A stretch of DNA of 64,000 nucleotides from Entomortierella parvispora (Eukaryota > Mortierellomycota > Mortierellomycetes > Mortierellales > Mortierellaceae): positions 62,001 to 126,000 of the forward strand of contig OY752143.1 in the NCBI GenBank assembly GCA_963573315.1, written 5' to 3'. Shown here one piece after another: positions 1 to 13,165 of the stretch. Under the pieces are notes generated by a model, which saw only the letters and a list, made by a program, of their open reading frames with translations, was not told the origin of the DNA and did not search any database. A program made the translations under genes and the position numbers. The stretch's first letter is position 1, and each line of letters begins with the position of its first letter.

Positions 1-3000
1 ACGCTGGCCTCGGCGCCTCTAGTAAAGCACATTGCAGGTTTCTTCCCAAGCGCCACCTCTTTGTCAATGACAATGTGTTTGATAGACGATCCAGGGGCTT
101 CATACATGACCTCAAGTAGCAGCGACTCCTACATTATTTTGAGAAACACGTAAATGTAAGTATACAGAGAGCTGTATGATTCTCCTGGATAACGTCTCGA
201 TTGCCGCGAAAATAATACGACGTACCATGATACGTCTCAAGCCGCGGGCACCCGTCTGCTTCTCAATGGCTTGATTAGCAATTGTAAAGAGCGCCTCTTG
301 TGAAAAGTGAATCTTGATATCACCGAGTGCAAAAAGTCCTTGATACTGCTTGACAAGCGAGTTACGAGGCTCGGTCAGGACCCTCACTAACGCTGCAGAA
401 TCCAAATGATTCACAGAGGCCACAACTGGCAAGCGTCCAATAAATTCTGGGATCAACCCAAATTTGATTAGATCTAACAAAATGGGTTGAGTCCAAGGTC
501 AGTTTGACATTCGAGTCTAGAGTCATACTTGGTGAATCAATTTGGAGAATGTACTTGCCTGCTGGGTCGACCTGGTCCAACAAACGGCTGACCTGAGATG
601 ATGCCCCCTTAGCAGTGCCGAGTTCAGAGGTAGGGGCGCGAACCATGGCGTCGAATCCAATCGAGCCCTTGGAAACTCTGTCCAACACAATTTTTTCCAA
701 TCCAATGAACGCTCCGCTCAAGATAAAGAGGATATTGCTCGTATCCACAGAGTAAACCTCGCCCTTGGCGCCTGGCCCTCCGCCTCCACCATTGGCACCG
801 GGTCCTCCAATCCCTGGGAGACCACTTTTTCGACCGCCACCACCACTTGCCGTTGATCCGTTCCAATTGTTACCATTCTTTTCCGTGACGTTTACCACCG
901 TACCCTCCAGCATCCGTAAAAGCGCCTGTTGGACACCTTCTCCAGAGACATCCTTTGAGATTGACATTGTGTCTGGTCGCTTTGAGATCTTGTCAATTTC
1001 ATCAATAAACACTATCCCACACTCTGCTTTCTTGATGTTGTAGTCGCAGTTCTAAATAAACAGGTGCAGGCTGTTAGTGATGAATTCCTTCACCTAGTAC
1101 AAAGAATGAGAGTGGCAAAAAAACATACTTGAAGGAGTCTATGAATGACCATCTCGACATCCTCGCCTACATAGCCCGCCTGCGTGAATGGAGTCGCTAT
1201 AACACAACCGTCAAATTATTTTTCAGACAAACGTTGGCGAAAATCAAGAGATACCATCTCTTTATCAGTGATTACGTACCATCTGACATAGAAAAGGGCA
1301 CATTGAGCACCTTTGCTAGAGTCCTGGCCAGCAGGGTCTTTCCCGATCCTGTTGGTCCGAGAAGCAGCACGTTGCTCTTGTCAAAGATGGTGGGTGGTGT
1401 TCTCGATGCAGCATCTGCCAGCGCGTTCTGCTGCTGTTGTTGGTAGTGTTGCTGCTGCTGCTGTTGTTGTTGTTGTTGCAATTGAGTTGGAGTCACCGGA
1501 GGAGGTCGTTGGTACGTATCGTATGGTTGCGAGAACATCGACGGCGGATTCTGAGGAAGACCATGTCCATGGCCACTAGAGACAGAATTAATCCAGGGCT
1601 GCCGATGTGGATAGTGGATTGCTTCTATATGGTCAAACAAGAAGAGGGGTTAAATAACGCCAGATCCACTGCGCACGCTACCCTCCGTCCAGTTCACAAA
1701 GCCGCATATTCCTGTGGCACCAACACCACCAGCTCCAATGGTCAAGCAGCAGAGAGGAAGACTAAGGTTATTTAGGGCGAATGTGCTCCCCCTTTGGATA
1801 GAGTTTCACATGACACGGATTGGGTTGAAAGAGTCACCACCCACTTACGACGACCAGGGACATAATGTATGTCATTGCTCGCACCACCGACGGCGTCAGA
1901 TCCAGGCTGAGTTGAGGCCGAGCTAGAAGCGGATGAAGATGATGGCGACGCTGGCGAGGAAGGAGGGGAATTGTAAGGCTCAATAATAGGATCGGGCGTG
2001 CTCGGTCCATCGCTCGTGAGTGCATTGGACCCGTAGTAGATTGGATTGGTCGTAGAGGGTTGGAGAGCTGTGTTTGAGATGGCAGTGATCGACTCTTGGA
2101 TGTACTGCTGCCGCAAATTCTCGTTCACGCGTGAGTAGTGGTTGTAGACTGCCACAGCAAGTATCTTCTTTGCTTTCTCCTGTCCAATGACATATTCGTC
2201 CAGATGCTTTACAATCTGTAGACCATCCAGGCAAAAGTCCGTAGTGAACGAAAAAAGTGGAGGTGAGTAACGATGTCTCACTGCCAGCTAAAGCATCTCA
2301 TGCCAACCAATAAACACAGGCGCTAGTGCGACATACGGTTCGAGGGCTCTGGATGTTGCCCATCCACTCTGACGATTGTCCTGCAACCCCGTTTCTCTTG
2401 GTTGCACCCGTGCTCCAGTCTCCGCCTCCACCCGCACCCCCTCCTCCCCCAACAATATCCCGGGCCTGGAAACCAGTAGCAAAGGGCGATTGTGTCGGAT
2501 AGAGGGTAGGTGAGGTCGAGGCAGAGTGTATAGGATCTCCAGCAGAGGGATCCCCAGCTACTTTGATTAAGAGAAGAACGTCGGCCTTGTTAGAACTCAC
2601 TCACAGACCATGGGTCGCACCTACGACACAGAGACAGCCATAGCCTCTCCCTCGAGGGCGTTGCTGATGCGCACACACCTTTTGATGAATGTGAGCGATT
2701 CCTAGACCGGGTTTCATCAGATGAATGTACAGCGGCCGTGGCGGGGACGGGAGCGGAGGCAGCAACGGAGTCCTTGCTGGGCTGGCCGGGCTCGACTGCG
2801 GTGGCCTGCTTTGACTGGCGTTTCCGGGTGAGTCGAGAGGTGGCGGACTCTGAACCGTCTTGGGCTCCTGTGGTGGAGGTCGAGTTCCTAGGAGGCTGGT
2901 TCGCGTAGCGGGTATGGGACGAGGAGGTGAAGAAGCGCGAGGGCAGGCACGGCTGGACCATGGAGGACGTGGCATGGGTATGGCTGTTGTGGGAGCGCTG

Positions 3001-3108
3001 TCCACGTTGGGTCAGAAGCAAGGCAGACCGGTTGTGGGCGCGTCGCAGGGCGGCAAGGGTCATGGACCTCTGGGTTGCACTCCCAGCTCGCATCGCAACG
3101 ACCAACAT
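1..3108 (-). CDS. mcx1: Mitochondrial ClpX-type AAA+ unfoldase (partial at left edge)
   Basis: ATP-dependent unfoldase that feeds substrates to ClpP or remodels matrix proteins. The Arg/Ser-rich N-terminus without acidic residues looks like a mitochondrial presequence. Exons (minus): 3108-2679, 2560-2337, 2215-1849, 1624-1280, 1196-1129, 1051-559, 473-226 and 128 to beyond position 1; all phases agree. Visible motifs are Walker A GPTGSGKT, pore loop GYVG, Walker B VFIDEID, an IGF-type ClpP-docking tripeptide (SIGF), the [15 protein letters not shown] block and sensor-2 GARGLR. No N-terminal CxxC zinc domain is present, as in other fungal Mcx1. Compared with bacterial ClpX there is a disordered insert of roughly 150 residues with poly-Gln before Walker A, and a Gly-rich expansion in the pore-2 loop region. 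The intron at 474-558 appears to be GC-AG. More than 767 residues are encoded; the stop lies outside the window. Confidence 0.93.
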
Positions 3109-3470
3109 GGTGGAGCAGGAAAAAGATGTAGGAAGAAAGGCGAAAGCAGAGAGGAGGGTAGCAGGGGGAAGACTGGACGATGGGTGGTTGGATGAATGGA
3201 GTACAGTAGACGGATGGATGGACCTGTGGAAGGATAGATGGTTGCAGGGGCAAAGAGCCGCGGTGACTGCGTTTTATTGTATGGAGAGCAGGAGGTTGCT
3301 GACTGAATGACTGACAGGACGAGAGTTGCAGCCAGTATGGCACCACCATGGCACCACCATGGCACCACCATGGTCCTGCTGCCTCCGGTCACGGGTGGTG
3401 GTTGGGTGTATGAGATAATGCAAAATGATGAGATAAGAATAAAAAAACAAGGAAAGGACAGCTCCCTACT
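3109..3470. other. Intergenic region between mcx1 start and prp43 stop
   Basis: Presumed mcx1 promoter and leader together with the prp43 3' end. No gene seen. It holds a short direct repeat (separate entry) and, next to mcx1, a GGAxG-rich strand that is CT-rich in the mcx1 sense. Confidence 0.6.
3337..3369. repeat. 11-bp direct repeat, three units
   Basis: Three perfect units of ATGGCACCACC followed by ATGG, each junction creating a CCATGG palindrome. It lies in the mcx1 upstream region, about 230 bp before the start codon. It could be a simple minisatellite or a cluster of binding sites. Confidence 0.85.
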
Positions 3471-6094
<2,624 letters not shown>

Positions 6095-6201
6095 GCTGCT
6101 GTAGGTTCCTTTGCTTAAGAGATGACAAGGATGTGTGAGGGGAATGAGCAAGAAAGAGACCGAAATGTGCAAACAAAAAAAAAAAGAAAAAAAAACACAT
6201 A

Positions 6202-6227
6202 CAGTGCACGACAACAAGTCACAACAA
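6202..6227 (+). repeat. Left terminal inverted repeat of the transposon
   Basis: 26 bp, perfectly complementary to 6961-6986. It is preceded by TA and an A-rich tract at about 6175-6195 that may have been the insertion target. Confidence 0.93.
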
Positions 6228-6470
6228 GAATCAACTGACCTGAGGACAATTGCTACTTGTCCCTCAATTTTTGTCGGAAGTGAAAAAACGATGTATATTT
6301 GAACGTTTCGGAGTGCCAGCTTCCAGGCAATACCCGGGGTTTCCGTTTACATGGCCTGGATCAAGAGTTATTATGTTTGCCCATCGAGAATTTGGCCGCC
6401 TTCGTTATCCTCACTTTATAAATATGGAACAAAATTATTAAAGGTAATATTATATTTTATTCTGAAGTTT

Positions 6471-6833
6471 TCAAATGTCGCTCCAGTTTGAAGGAATTCG
6501 ACGATGAGACTTGTACTTGCGTACCTGGATATCTGCGAGTGCACCATCCATACCCTTGCGATAGGCATCCATATATCGGAAGGACTTCCTTGCGAAATGT
6601 TGAATCGTTTTGACGGCAACAGAATTCAAAGCTAACGGTATCGTTTTCTCCAGCCCTTTGAAGGTGTAGTTGCAGTGTGCGCGCGTCTCGACGTATATGG
6701 GTTCTTCTTCGTTGAGAGCGTTTAAATGGGTTTTAACTGTATCCGCAGAGGAAAGAGCGACGGCAGCATGAATATCAGCCTGAATTGCACGGGCTTTCTT
6801 CAGATGCGCAGTTCGCTTATTGGGTCGCGGCAT
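6471..6833 (-). CDS. Transposon-encoded 120-aa protein, probable transposase N-terminal remnant
   Basis: Intact ORF from ATG (6831-6833) to stop inside the inverted repeats. Its basic C-terminal part (ARKSFRYMDAYRKGMDG and KYKSHRRIP) resembles, from memory, the segment preceding the DDE catalytic domain in transposases of early-diverging fungi. No DDE domain follows, so the protein is either a truncated, catalytically dead transposase or an accessory/DNA-binding peptide. Family recall is moderate; location inside the element is certain. Confidence 0.55.
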   Translation of the reverse strand: MPRPNKRTAHLKKARAIQADIHAAVALSSADTVKTHLNALNEEEPIYVETRAHCNYTFKGLEKTIPLALNSVAVKTIQHFARKSFRYMDAYRKGMDGALADIQVRKYKSHRRIPSNWSDI

Positions 6834-6960
6834 TTGTTCGGATTGATGTTTGATGATGATGATGATGATGACCAGCCATTTGCCATTTCAATGTGGAGCA
6901 CATTTTTTTATTCCAGAAAAAAAAAATCCCCCGACCAAAATTTGGCCGCACCTCAAAAAT

Positions 6961-6986
6961 TTGTTGTGACTTGTTGTCGTGCACTG
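6961..6986 (-). repeat. Right terminal inverted repeat of the transposon
   Basis: Perfect reverse complement of 6202-6227, followed by TA. The sequence just inside diverges from the left end, although short GGCCGC and AATTT blocks are shared. Confidence 0.93.
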
Positions 6987-6988
6987 TA

Positions 6989-7534
6989 GCATGTTCGATC
7001 AGAAGTCACATTTATTCATCACGTGATTATCCCACTCGAGAGGGTGTCCTTATGTCACCTACACAGCTCATGCGATTAAGAAACAGCTTTACATGGGATT
7101 TGGGCTCAAAAAAATCAAAACCCTAAAAAACCCTAACAAACCCCTAAAAAATCCCTAAATCTCGGCAACCGGGTTGGTAACCACTCCCCATATTGAAATC
7201 CTGCTAAGAAAACCGATGATTTCCGTAAAGTAGCCCCCCTCAGGATGTGCGTGTATAAAGAAAAAAGGAATTCGCATGGGAATTGTGCGGAGCTATGATT
7301 GTCGCCATGTAATCATCGCATGGGCTGCGTCTGTGACATAAGGCTCCTCCACTCGAGAGGAAAAAAAAAAGAGCGCCCGTGATGATTGGGCCCCAACTGG
7401 TGGCCAATGGGATGGGGCCGTGGCTCCCTTCGTGTGCCTCTACAAATTCGCCCATGGGTGATAGACATCCCCACACCTCCGCCTTTCACCTCATCTTCCA
7501 TCGTTCCTTCTTTCTTGTCGGTCATCTTCCTCCA
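6989..7534. other. Upstream region of the small membrane-protein gene
   Basis: No gene seen. It contains the phased CCCTAA motifs (7121-7160) and a CT-rich leader (about 7470-7534) ahead of the ATG at 7535. Confidence 0.55.
7121..7160 (+). promoter_or_regulatory. Four telobox-like CCCTAA motifs at helical spacing
   Basis: CCCTAA begins at 7121, 7131, 7142 and 7153, i.e. every 10-11 bp, in an A-rich background. Telobox motifs in fungal promoters are bound by Myb-type telomere-repeat factors (Tbf1/Teb1 class). The block lies about 375-415 bp upstream of the next gene. It could also be a degenerate interstitial telomere scar. Confidence 0.5.
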
Positions 7535-7968
7535 ATGTCCAACACACTCTTGTTCGCCGCAGTGGGATTTGGGATCCTAATCGTTGCCCTCCTCTTTTGT
7601 TTTGTAAGTGATGTAGAGATGAAGTGTCTTCAACTTTGCATCGGCCCTCCGCTCCAAAAGACAAAAACTGCTGCTCAAGATTGCACCTGACCTCGGATTC
7701 TCCGTCTCCTTTGTAGGCCTTTGATATCACCAATGCCTATATCTACTACCCAATAGCCATGTATATCGGATACAAGATCTCTATGACTGCCTTCAACTAC
7801 TTCATGCCAACGGCCTTTGACCCACCACCACCACCAGTGCCATCAACCCGTCAAGGAAAGAAGAAGGCTGCCAAGGATGCAGAGCTGGCTGCTAAGCGCC
7901 AGGAAAAGTGGACAAGAATGCAGGCAGATGCTGACCGAAAGGCGGCCGAAGCCCGTGAACTAGACTGA
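7535..7968 (+). CDS. Small single-span membrane protein, unknown function
   Basis: Exons 7535-7603 and 7717-7968 (intron GTAAGT...TTGTAG, phase 0) give 106 residues. The N-terminus (about residues 4-26) is a strongly hydrophobic membrane anchor. An aromatic amphipathic segment (YIYYPIAMYIGYKISM) follows, then a Pro run and a highly charged Lys/Ala/Glu-rich coiled tail (residues ~70-106). The architecture suggests an ER or mitochondrial membrane protein with a cytosolic charged tail. I do not recognise the family. Confidence 0.75.
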
Positions 7969-9065
7969 GCTACCACGTTTCGATATGGGATCGACTTTAC
8001 GGCGTGAAGGAGAATGCCCACGCATGCAGACCTCTGATATAGCCTGCACCGTGCTGTCATATTGCCATAGAGGCAGCTTGTACCATATGCAGTTTGTCCA
8101 TATGATAATAATATCCAGGCTTTTCAATATACAAATAATCCTACGCGATCGGAGATCCCCGTTGTCCTTCAACAAACATAAACATGCACGAGCGCATCAC
8201 GTTTCAGGGTGAAGCCGACCTTGGATGTTATGCAGCTGTTACATTTGTGGAGCACACAGGTGGAGATTACCCAGGGGCTTGAAGCTTGATATTCACCGCC
8301 TCTCGTATTGCCTACACCCCATCTGAAAATGCATGAATGGATAGATCGCTCCACCCCCGATTCCTTGTTTCCAGGGGTAACAACAGGCATAACTCTGAAG
8401 AAAGATATAATACAGAACTAAATACCTTTTGAGTAAACAAGAAAACAAGAAGGTTCGCTGCGTTGGAATTCAGGTCAGTCCACAGAGTTTGCAGAGATGA
8501 CCTCGCCCTCATTTCAACACGAGAAAGCAGCATGAATGCGCACAGACACAAGCCACGAGAAGCGTGGAGGCGCCTTGAAACAGCCTCGTCACCTCTATCC
8601 ACGCGTCAGGAAACTGTGCACTTAACATGGATGCCACTCAGGTGCGACTGGCGTCATCTGCTGTCAACATGGACAATGTCTCCTTCCCCTCGTTATTTCT
8701 GTAAAAGAAAAAAATGGTCTGCTCTGGACTGAGTGTGTTCCTTTCCTTGTCACAGCTGCCGAGATTTGAAGCAGATCGGGACAGCAGGATGCAGGAGGCA
8801 CAACCTTAAGATATATTCCAAGGTAACTAAAAAATATGAAAGAGTCGGTAACCGGAACCCTCGCCTCAGAACAGGTCCCTTCATGGTCTGATCGTAATGC
8901 GTGAAGGGAAGAGACGCAAGGACCCAATCGCGCGGAGAGAACCTCGATTACTGCTCTAAGAATCTTTTAGCCCTTGTGGGGGACAGAATCGATCGAGGGG
9001 AGGTGAACGAGGAGGCGAGGGAACAGTAGAATACGCTCAGGGGACGATGGACATCTGTAGACCCC

Positions 9066-9093
9066 AAAAAAAAAAAAAAAAAAAAAAAAAAAA
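9066..9093 (+). repeat. Poly(A) homopolymer, 28 bp
   Basis: Uninterrupted run of A. No target-site duplication or LINE-like sequence is apparent on the left, so I treat it as a simple repeat rather than a retrotransposed tail. Confidence 0.9.
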
Positions 9094-11206
9094 GCAGGAG
9101 ACCTCCAGGACAATAACACTCTGATTGCGCTCACGGTTCGTTCAATGGCACCAAGGCAGAAGAAAGACGATTCGAGCAGCAGCAGCAACTGCTCCCCAGG
9201 CGATTGACCATCCCATCCTATGCTTCCGACCACTAAATTAGATGGGTTTGTTTGATGAAACTATGGGCAGGAGAAGACGCGTGCTGGAGCAGGGCAAACC
9301 TTCAGTCCCATGTTGACTGAACCGATCTATTATCTGCCTTACCTCTGAACCATGGCATCAAAAACTCTTTTTGATCCTGCACCCAATAGTTACTCCTGTG
9401 AAGTGCATTTGTTGACGCAAGAGACATCACGAAAATACACGCCATCAGTCCAACAAACAACAGCGGGATGGAAGAAAAACAGGTACGGCTAGTATATTCT
9501 GCCGTTGGATGAGAGTTGTTTCGGTCTGGGAGCCCAACAGATAGCGCCAGGAACACGGAGGACTGCAACCATAGTACAGTTCAAAAAAAGGAGGGTGGGG
9601 GGAGATGGCTGGATGTCACAAACCTATTCTTCGAGGCTCTGAGGACGTGCCACTGTTGCGCTCAACAAGGATCTGGGCGTCAACCTTGGTTTGGGTCCAA
9701 TTGACCATTCCTCTCGTGTTGTTGTTGATGTCATTAATGACTCTTTATTTTCATATATATCCTTTGCAAAAGCATCAATTCCACCTCGCTCACTAGGAAA
9801 CGAGTCCTTGACAGAAATAGACATCTGCACTATGGAATTGCATTCCTCACGCCTTCTTCGCGATATTGAAGGTCATCGGTACTTGTTCCCGGCAGTCTTG
9901 CGTTCCTCTCCGAGGAGCCTACAAGTCGGCAATAGTGGGACGCCGTACTGCTGTACCGCTGCACTGCACCTCATATCCATTTGCATGGAAGCACAAAACG
10001 AGGGTGGGTGCGGCTTGCGGGAGGAAAGTAAATTGAGATCAGCGCAAAGCTCCCGATGCATGCTTGTCAGGATAGGGATAGCCCAATCTCTTCAGACTGA
10101 CACCGGGCTCCTCCTTCTCACCTTCTTCTGCCTCCCTCGCCCTCACCCCGCCCCCTCTTCTTACCCCCATGCATCCGCTGTGTCTCCTTGAGTAGCAGTG
10201 ATCGACAAGTGCAAGTTTGGACTAATTTTCGCACAACCCAAAGGATGGCCAGGTCTGTGGGTTCGTATCAAGTACCGACATACCAGTTAGAAATAAACGC
10301 GAAAACAAAAGGGGGAGGATACTGCAGTCGAGATGCCTGCGAGGTGTGAGCAGAGAAGGTTGTTCGAGAGCGGAGGGACCATGCTTTATTGGGATATTTT
10401 TTAAACGTGGGCGCAATTCAATCGTTCAAGTCATTTGCCAAGGAGCGGACAAGTCGGACATGGCGCCAATGCTTGCTCTCTACGTTTTTTTACTGCAAAC
10501 AACCAAAATGCTCCCGATTTGCTCCAAACTGAACTTGAGCACGCGTGAAATGAAGACTCAGGAATCAGGAACGCGAGCTGCAAGGCCAGCTCACTATTCG
10601 CGCTCGCTCTCTCTTTCGATCGCGTTTTTTTTTCTTTTTTTTTTTTTCATTTATCGTCTTTTGTCCGTTGAAGGGCCGCAGGGCACCGAGGAGAAGGGGT
10701 ATAAACAAAAGGAATAAGAGCAGAAGGAGTCCCGTAGGAGAGTAGCGAGAGTAGCCATATGCATGTCCCTCCTGGATCTTCTTGGTGAAATTGACCGCGC
10801 TGTTTCTCACTGCGGAGAATGGCTCGTTTTTTTTTAGTTGTTGCTACTTTTCATGTTGTTGTGTGTTGTCGTTGCCTTTTTGTTTGTGTGCTCTTCTGCA
10901 TTTCACCAAAGACAGGGAGACAACAGACGATTCTGACCCCTGATGAACCCTGTTCGTGTCCATCTTCAAATGTAGCCTAGCCAGGATCATCGTCTGCAAA
11001 GTGTCGATTGTATTGTTTAGCATGGTTCCATTCAATGCAGTAGCTGGCGACCCGTATCTTCTCCTGCAGTGTCGCATCAATCGAGAATCTCGCTGCATGG
11101 CTCCTTCGGGCACACAGCAACCACTCGTTGCAACCTCACCATCATCGAACCAGATCTGGGGTTGCTACCAAAAAAAAAAAAAAAAATGGCAAACGGGGTG
11201 TGCGTC

Positions 11207-11215
11207 TATAAAAAG
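11207..11215 (+). promoter_or_regulatory. TATA box of the 2OG/Fe(II) oxygenase gene
   Basis: TATAAAAAG 116-124 bp upstream of the ATG at 11331, followed by a C/T-rich leader. This is the only clear canonical TATA box ahead of a complete gene in the window, suggesting inducible rather than housekeeping transcription. Confidence 0.6.
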
Positions 11216-11330
11216 GTCCTAACTGTCCTTCATCCAGTCCAGTTTCCTTGTCCTTGCCACTCTCTTTCACAACGAACCCAACAACCTCAACATCTTCGCC
11301 TCATCACTACATCCTCGAATCCCACTCACC

Positions 11331-12832
11331 ATGCTTCATCTCTCCCAGAACTCGTTGGTGGACACTACCGTCTTTAGCAACCACTCGATCGAGACCTTGA
11401 CTAGAGCTCTTATTACCACCTCCACTCCTTCTTGCAACGAATCAGCCGAGGTGCAATCCACCATCAAAGTCAAGACCTTGTCATTGGCAGAGTTTCACAA
11501 CCTACAGACACGCCCCGCTTTCCTTCAGGCCATGCGGCAATCCCTTATGGAGATCGGTACTTTCTACATCAAAGACCATGGCATCTCAACCCAGATGACT
11601 ACCAAGGCAATGAAGACCGTCCAGGAATACTTTTCGCTACCCATTGAGGAAAAAAAGAAGATGATCATCGGCAACACTCGACACTTTCGAGGCTATAAAC
11701 TCATAGGTGGGTGAAGCGATCTTGGACCCTTGACTTCCCCTTCCAGTTCTTCATTCCTCCACTTTCTCGCGTTGCCGAGATCTTGTACCTGCCTCTGCGA
11801 TGATGTTCCTCAGCATTTGTCTTCGGCAGTCTCACAGAAAACATGAACGTTGGGAGCCGCACGTTCCTGAACCGTTGTTGTTCATTAATTCTCCTTGTGG
11901 CCACACTGCTCTTCCTTCTCCTTTTTTTCTCCGTGTTTGATTCATCCATCACACCAAAGCGCGGGTTTTTCATGCAAGAAAAACACTCTTTTATTACAGA
12001 GCTCTTTGCTAACAAACAAATTCCACATTCGTTTTCAACTACAGGCGACGAGTTCACTAACAATCAAGTGGACCATCGCGAGCAGCTCCAGTTTGGTCCA
12101 GAGCAAACCCCAAATCTATCCTTCCGTCCCTCGGTCTCGCAAGATTATGAAGGTCTCCAGGGGCCCAACCAATGGCCTGTTACGACCTTGGAGCTCTTGC
12201 CCTCGTTCCAGCCCACCATATTGGATTTTATGGATGAGCTCGAGACCCTGTCACAACACTTGATGGAGGCGGTGGCTCTCTCGTTGGGACTAAAAGGCTC
12301 TTACTTCCGAGAAATGTTTGGTCAAGACCCGTACTATAGACTAAAGTGCGCAAAGTACCCCTCTGTCCAGGAGCAGGTCACAATTGGGTGTGGTGCCCAC
12401 AAAGACACTGGTTTCCTGACAGTCCTTCTCCAAGATATGGTGGGTGGTCTGCAGGGTCAAGATCCAGCCTCTGGCCAATGGATGGAGACCAAGCCCATCC
12501 CAGAAACCTTTATCGTGACAATGGGCGAGTCCATTGAGCGGCTGACTGGAGGTCTTTACCATGGCACTGTTCACCGAGTCTTGAACAATACGTCCGGCCA
12601 AGATCGATACAGTATCCCGTTTTTCTTTGATCCCTCCCTGAGCGCTCAGATCCCCAAAAAGATCCAAAACCTAGCTGAAAGTGCCATCTTGGACTTTACC
12701 TGTGAAAAGCAAGATATGGGTGCTGAGGAGAACAGCAGTACACAGCCCACATGGAGCAATGGTGCACATGTCTTTGAGACTGTGAATCGATGCCATCCGG
12801 AAGTCTATGCCCGTTGGTACAACTGCCAGTAA
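11331..12832 (+). CDS. 2-oxoglutarate/Fe(II)-dependent oxygenase (isopenicillin N synthase-like)
   Basis: Exons 11331-11706 and 12045-12832 (338-bp intron, GGTGGG donor, phase 1) encode 387 residues. The N-terminal DIOX_N-like half contains the typical GTFYIKDHGI segment; the C-terminal half is the double-stranded beta-helix. Iron ligands are His244, Asp246 (AHKDTG) and His302 (GTVHRV), and the 2OG-binding RxS is Arg313 (RYS). Substrate cannot be told from sequence; relatives act in secondary metabolism, gibberellin-like or flavonoid-like oxidation, and catabolism. The large intron keeps an open frame for part of its length, so an annotator could wrongly start a second gene at 11843. A TATA box lies upstream. 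Confidence 0.9.
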
Positions 12833-13165
12833 TGGACTCTTTTTCTTATTTGCAATTTTCTTCAGCATGTTTCCTTTTCAGTCGTTTCTGTTCTGTCTTC
12901 TTCACCCAATCCATCCCACCCATGCACTGACACCGCACAATACCAGCCTCTGGTCCCGGCAACTCTTGAAATCCCCCATGTATTTTTTTGTTAAAATAAA
13001 TCAAAGTTCATATTCTTTTCTTTCATTGAGAGTATCCATCCTAAAGACAAAGGAGAGGCAGACAGGAGTTTTTTTTTTTCTTTTTTTATTTCGACAGCGA
13101 ATGTAGGAATGATTGACAGCACCACAAACACTTGACATTTGTTTGTTGGAAAGCAAGCAAGACAT
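12833..13165. other. Convergent 3' region
   Basis: Between the stops of the oxygenase (plus) and rpl18 (minus). T-rich stretches and AATAAA-like sequence (about 12994-13000) are consistent with overlapping 3' ends. No gene seen. Confidence 0.5.

Larger units (their letters stand above)
6200..6988 (-). mobile_element. Tc1/mariner-type DNA transposon, short internally deleted copy
   Basis: Perfect 26-bp terminal inverted repeats at 6202-6227 and 6961-6986 (the left one begins CAGTGCACGACAACAAGT) are flanked on both sides by TA (6200-6201 and 6987-6988). That is the target-site duplication of Tc1/mariner elements, and CAGTG is a common Tc1-type terminus. The element proper is 785 bp, far shorter than an autonomous copy (about 1.3 kb or more), and carries one intact 120-codon ORF read from right to left. 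The perfect repeats suggest a recent insertion. It lies directly upstream of prp43. Confidence 0.9.
7969..11330. other. 3.4 kb region without a supported gene
   Basis: I find no ORF pair that splices into a conserved protein and no tRNA, snRNA or rRNA signature on either strand. It holds a 28-A homopolymer (9066-9093) and a T-rich tract (about 10625-10650). The right end is the promoter of the oxygenase gene. A 66-codon minus-strand ORF (9624-9824) has normal-looking composition but no supporting context. Confidence 0.5.

Noticed and set aside
6416-6619. Second ORF inside the transposon
   Set aside because: Frame shadow of the 120-codon ORF on the same strand.
9066-9093. Retrotransposon poly(A) tail
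   Set aside because: No reverse-transcriptase or target-site duplication beside the A-run.
9624-9824. 66-codon minus-strand ORF with normal-looking composition, plus a hydrophobic ORF at 9302-9568
   Set aside because: The two do not join in frame at a consensus splice pair, and neither shows a recognisable feature. Could be a decayed gene, but support is too thin.
10220-10300. tRNA-like GGTTCGTATC near 10260
   Set aside because: B-box resemblance only; no A box or cloverleaf can be drawn.
11843-12044. Apparent N-terminal extension of the oxygenase starting inside the intron
   Set aside because: The frame is open by chance through the intron; the conserved N-terminal domain is encoded by 11331-11706 and joins in phase to 12045.
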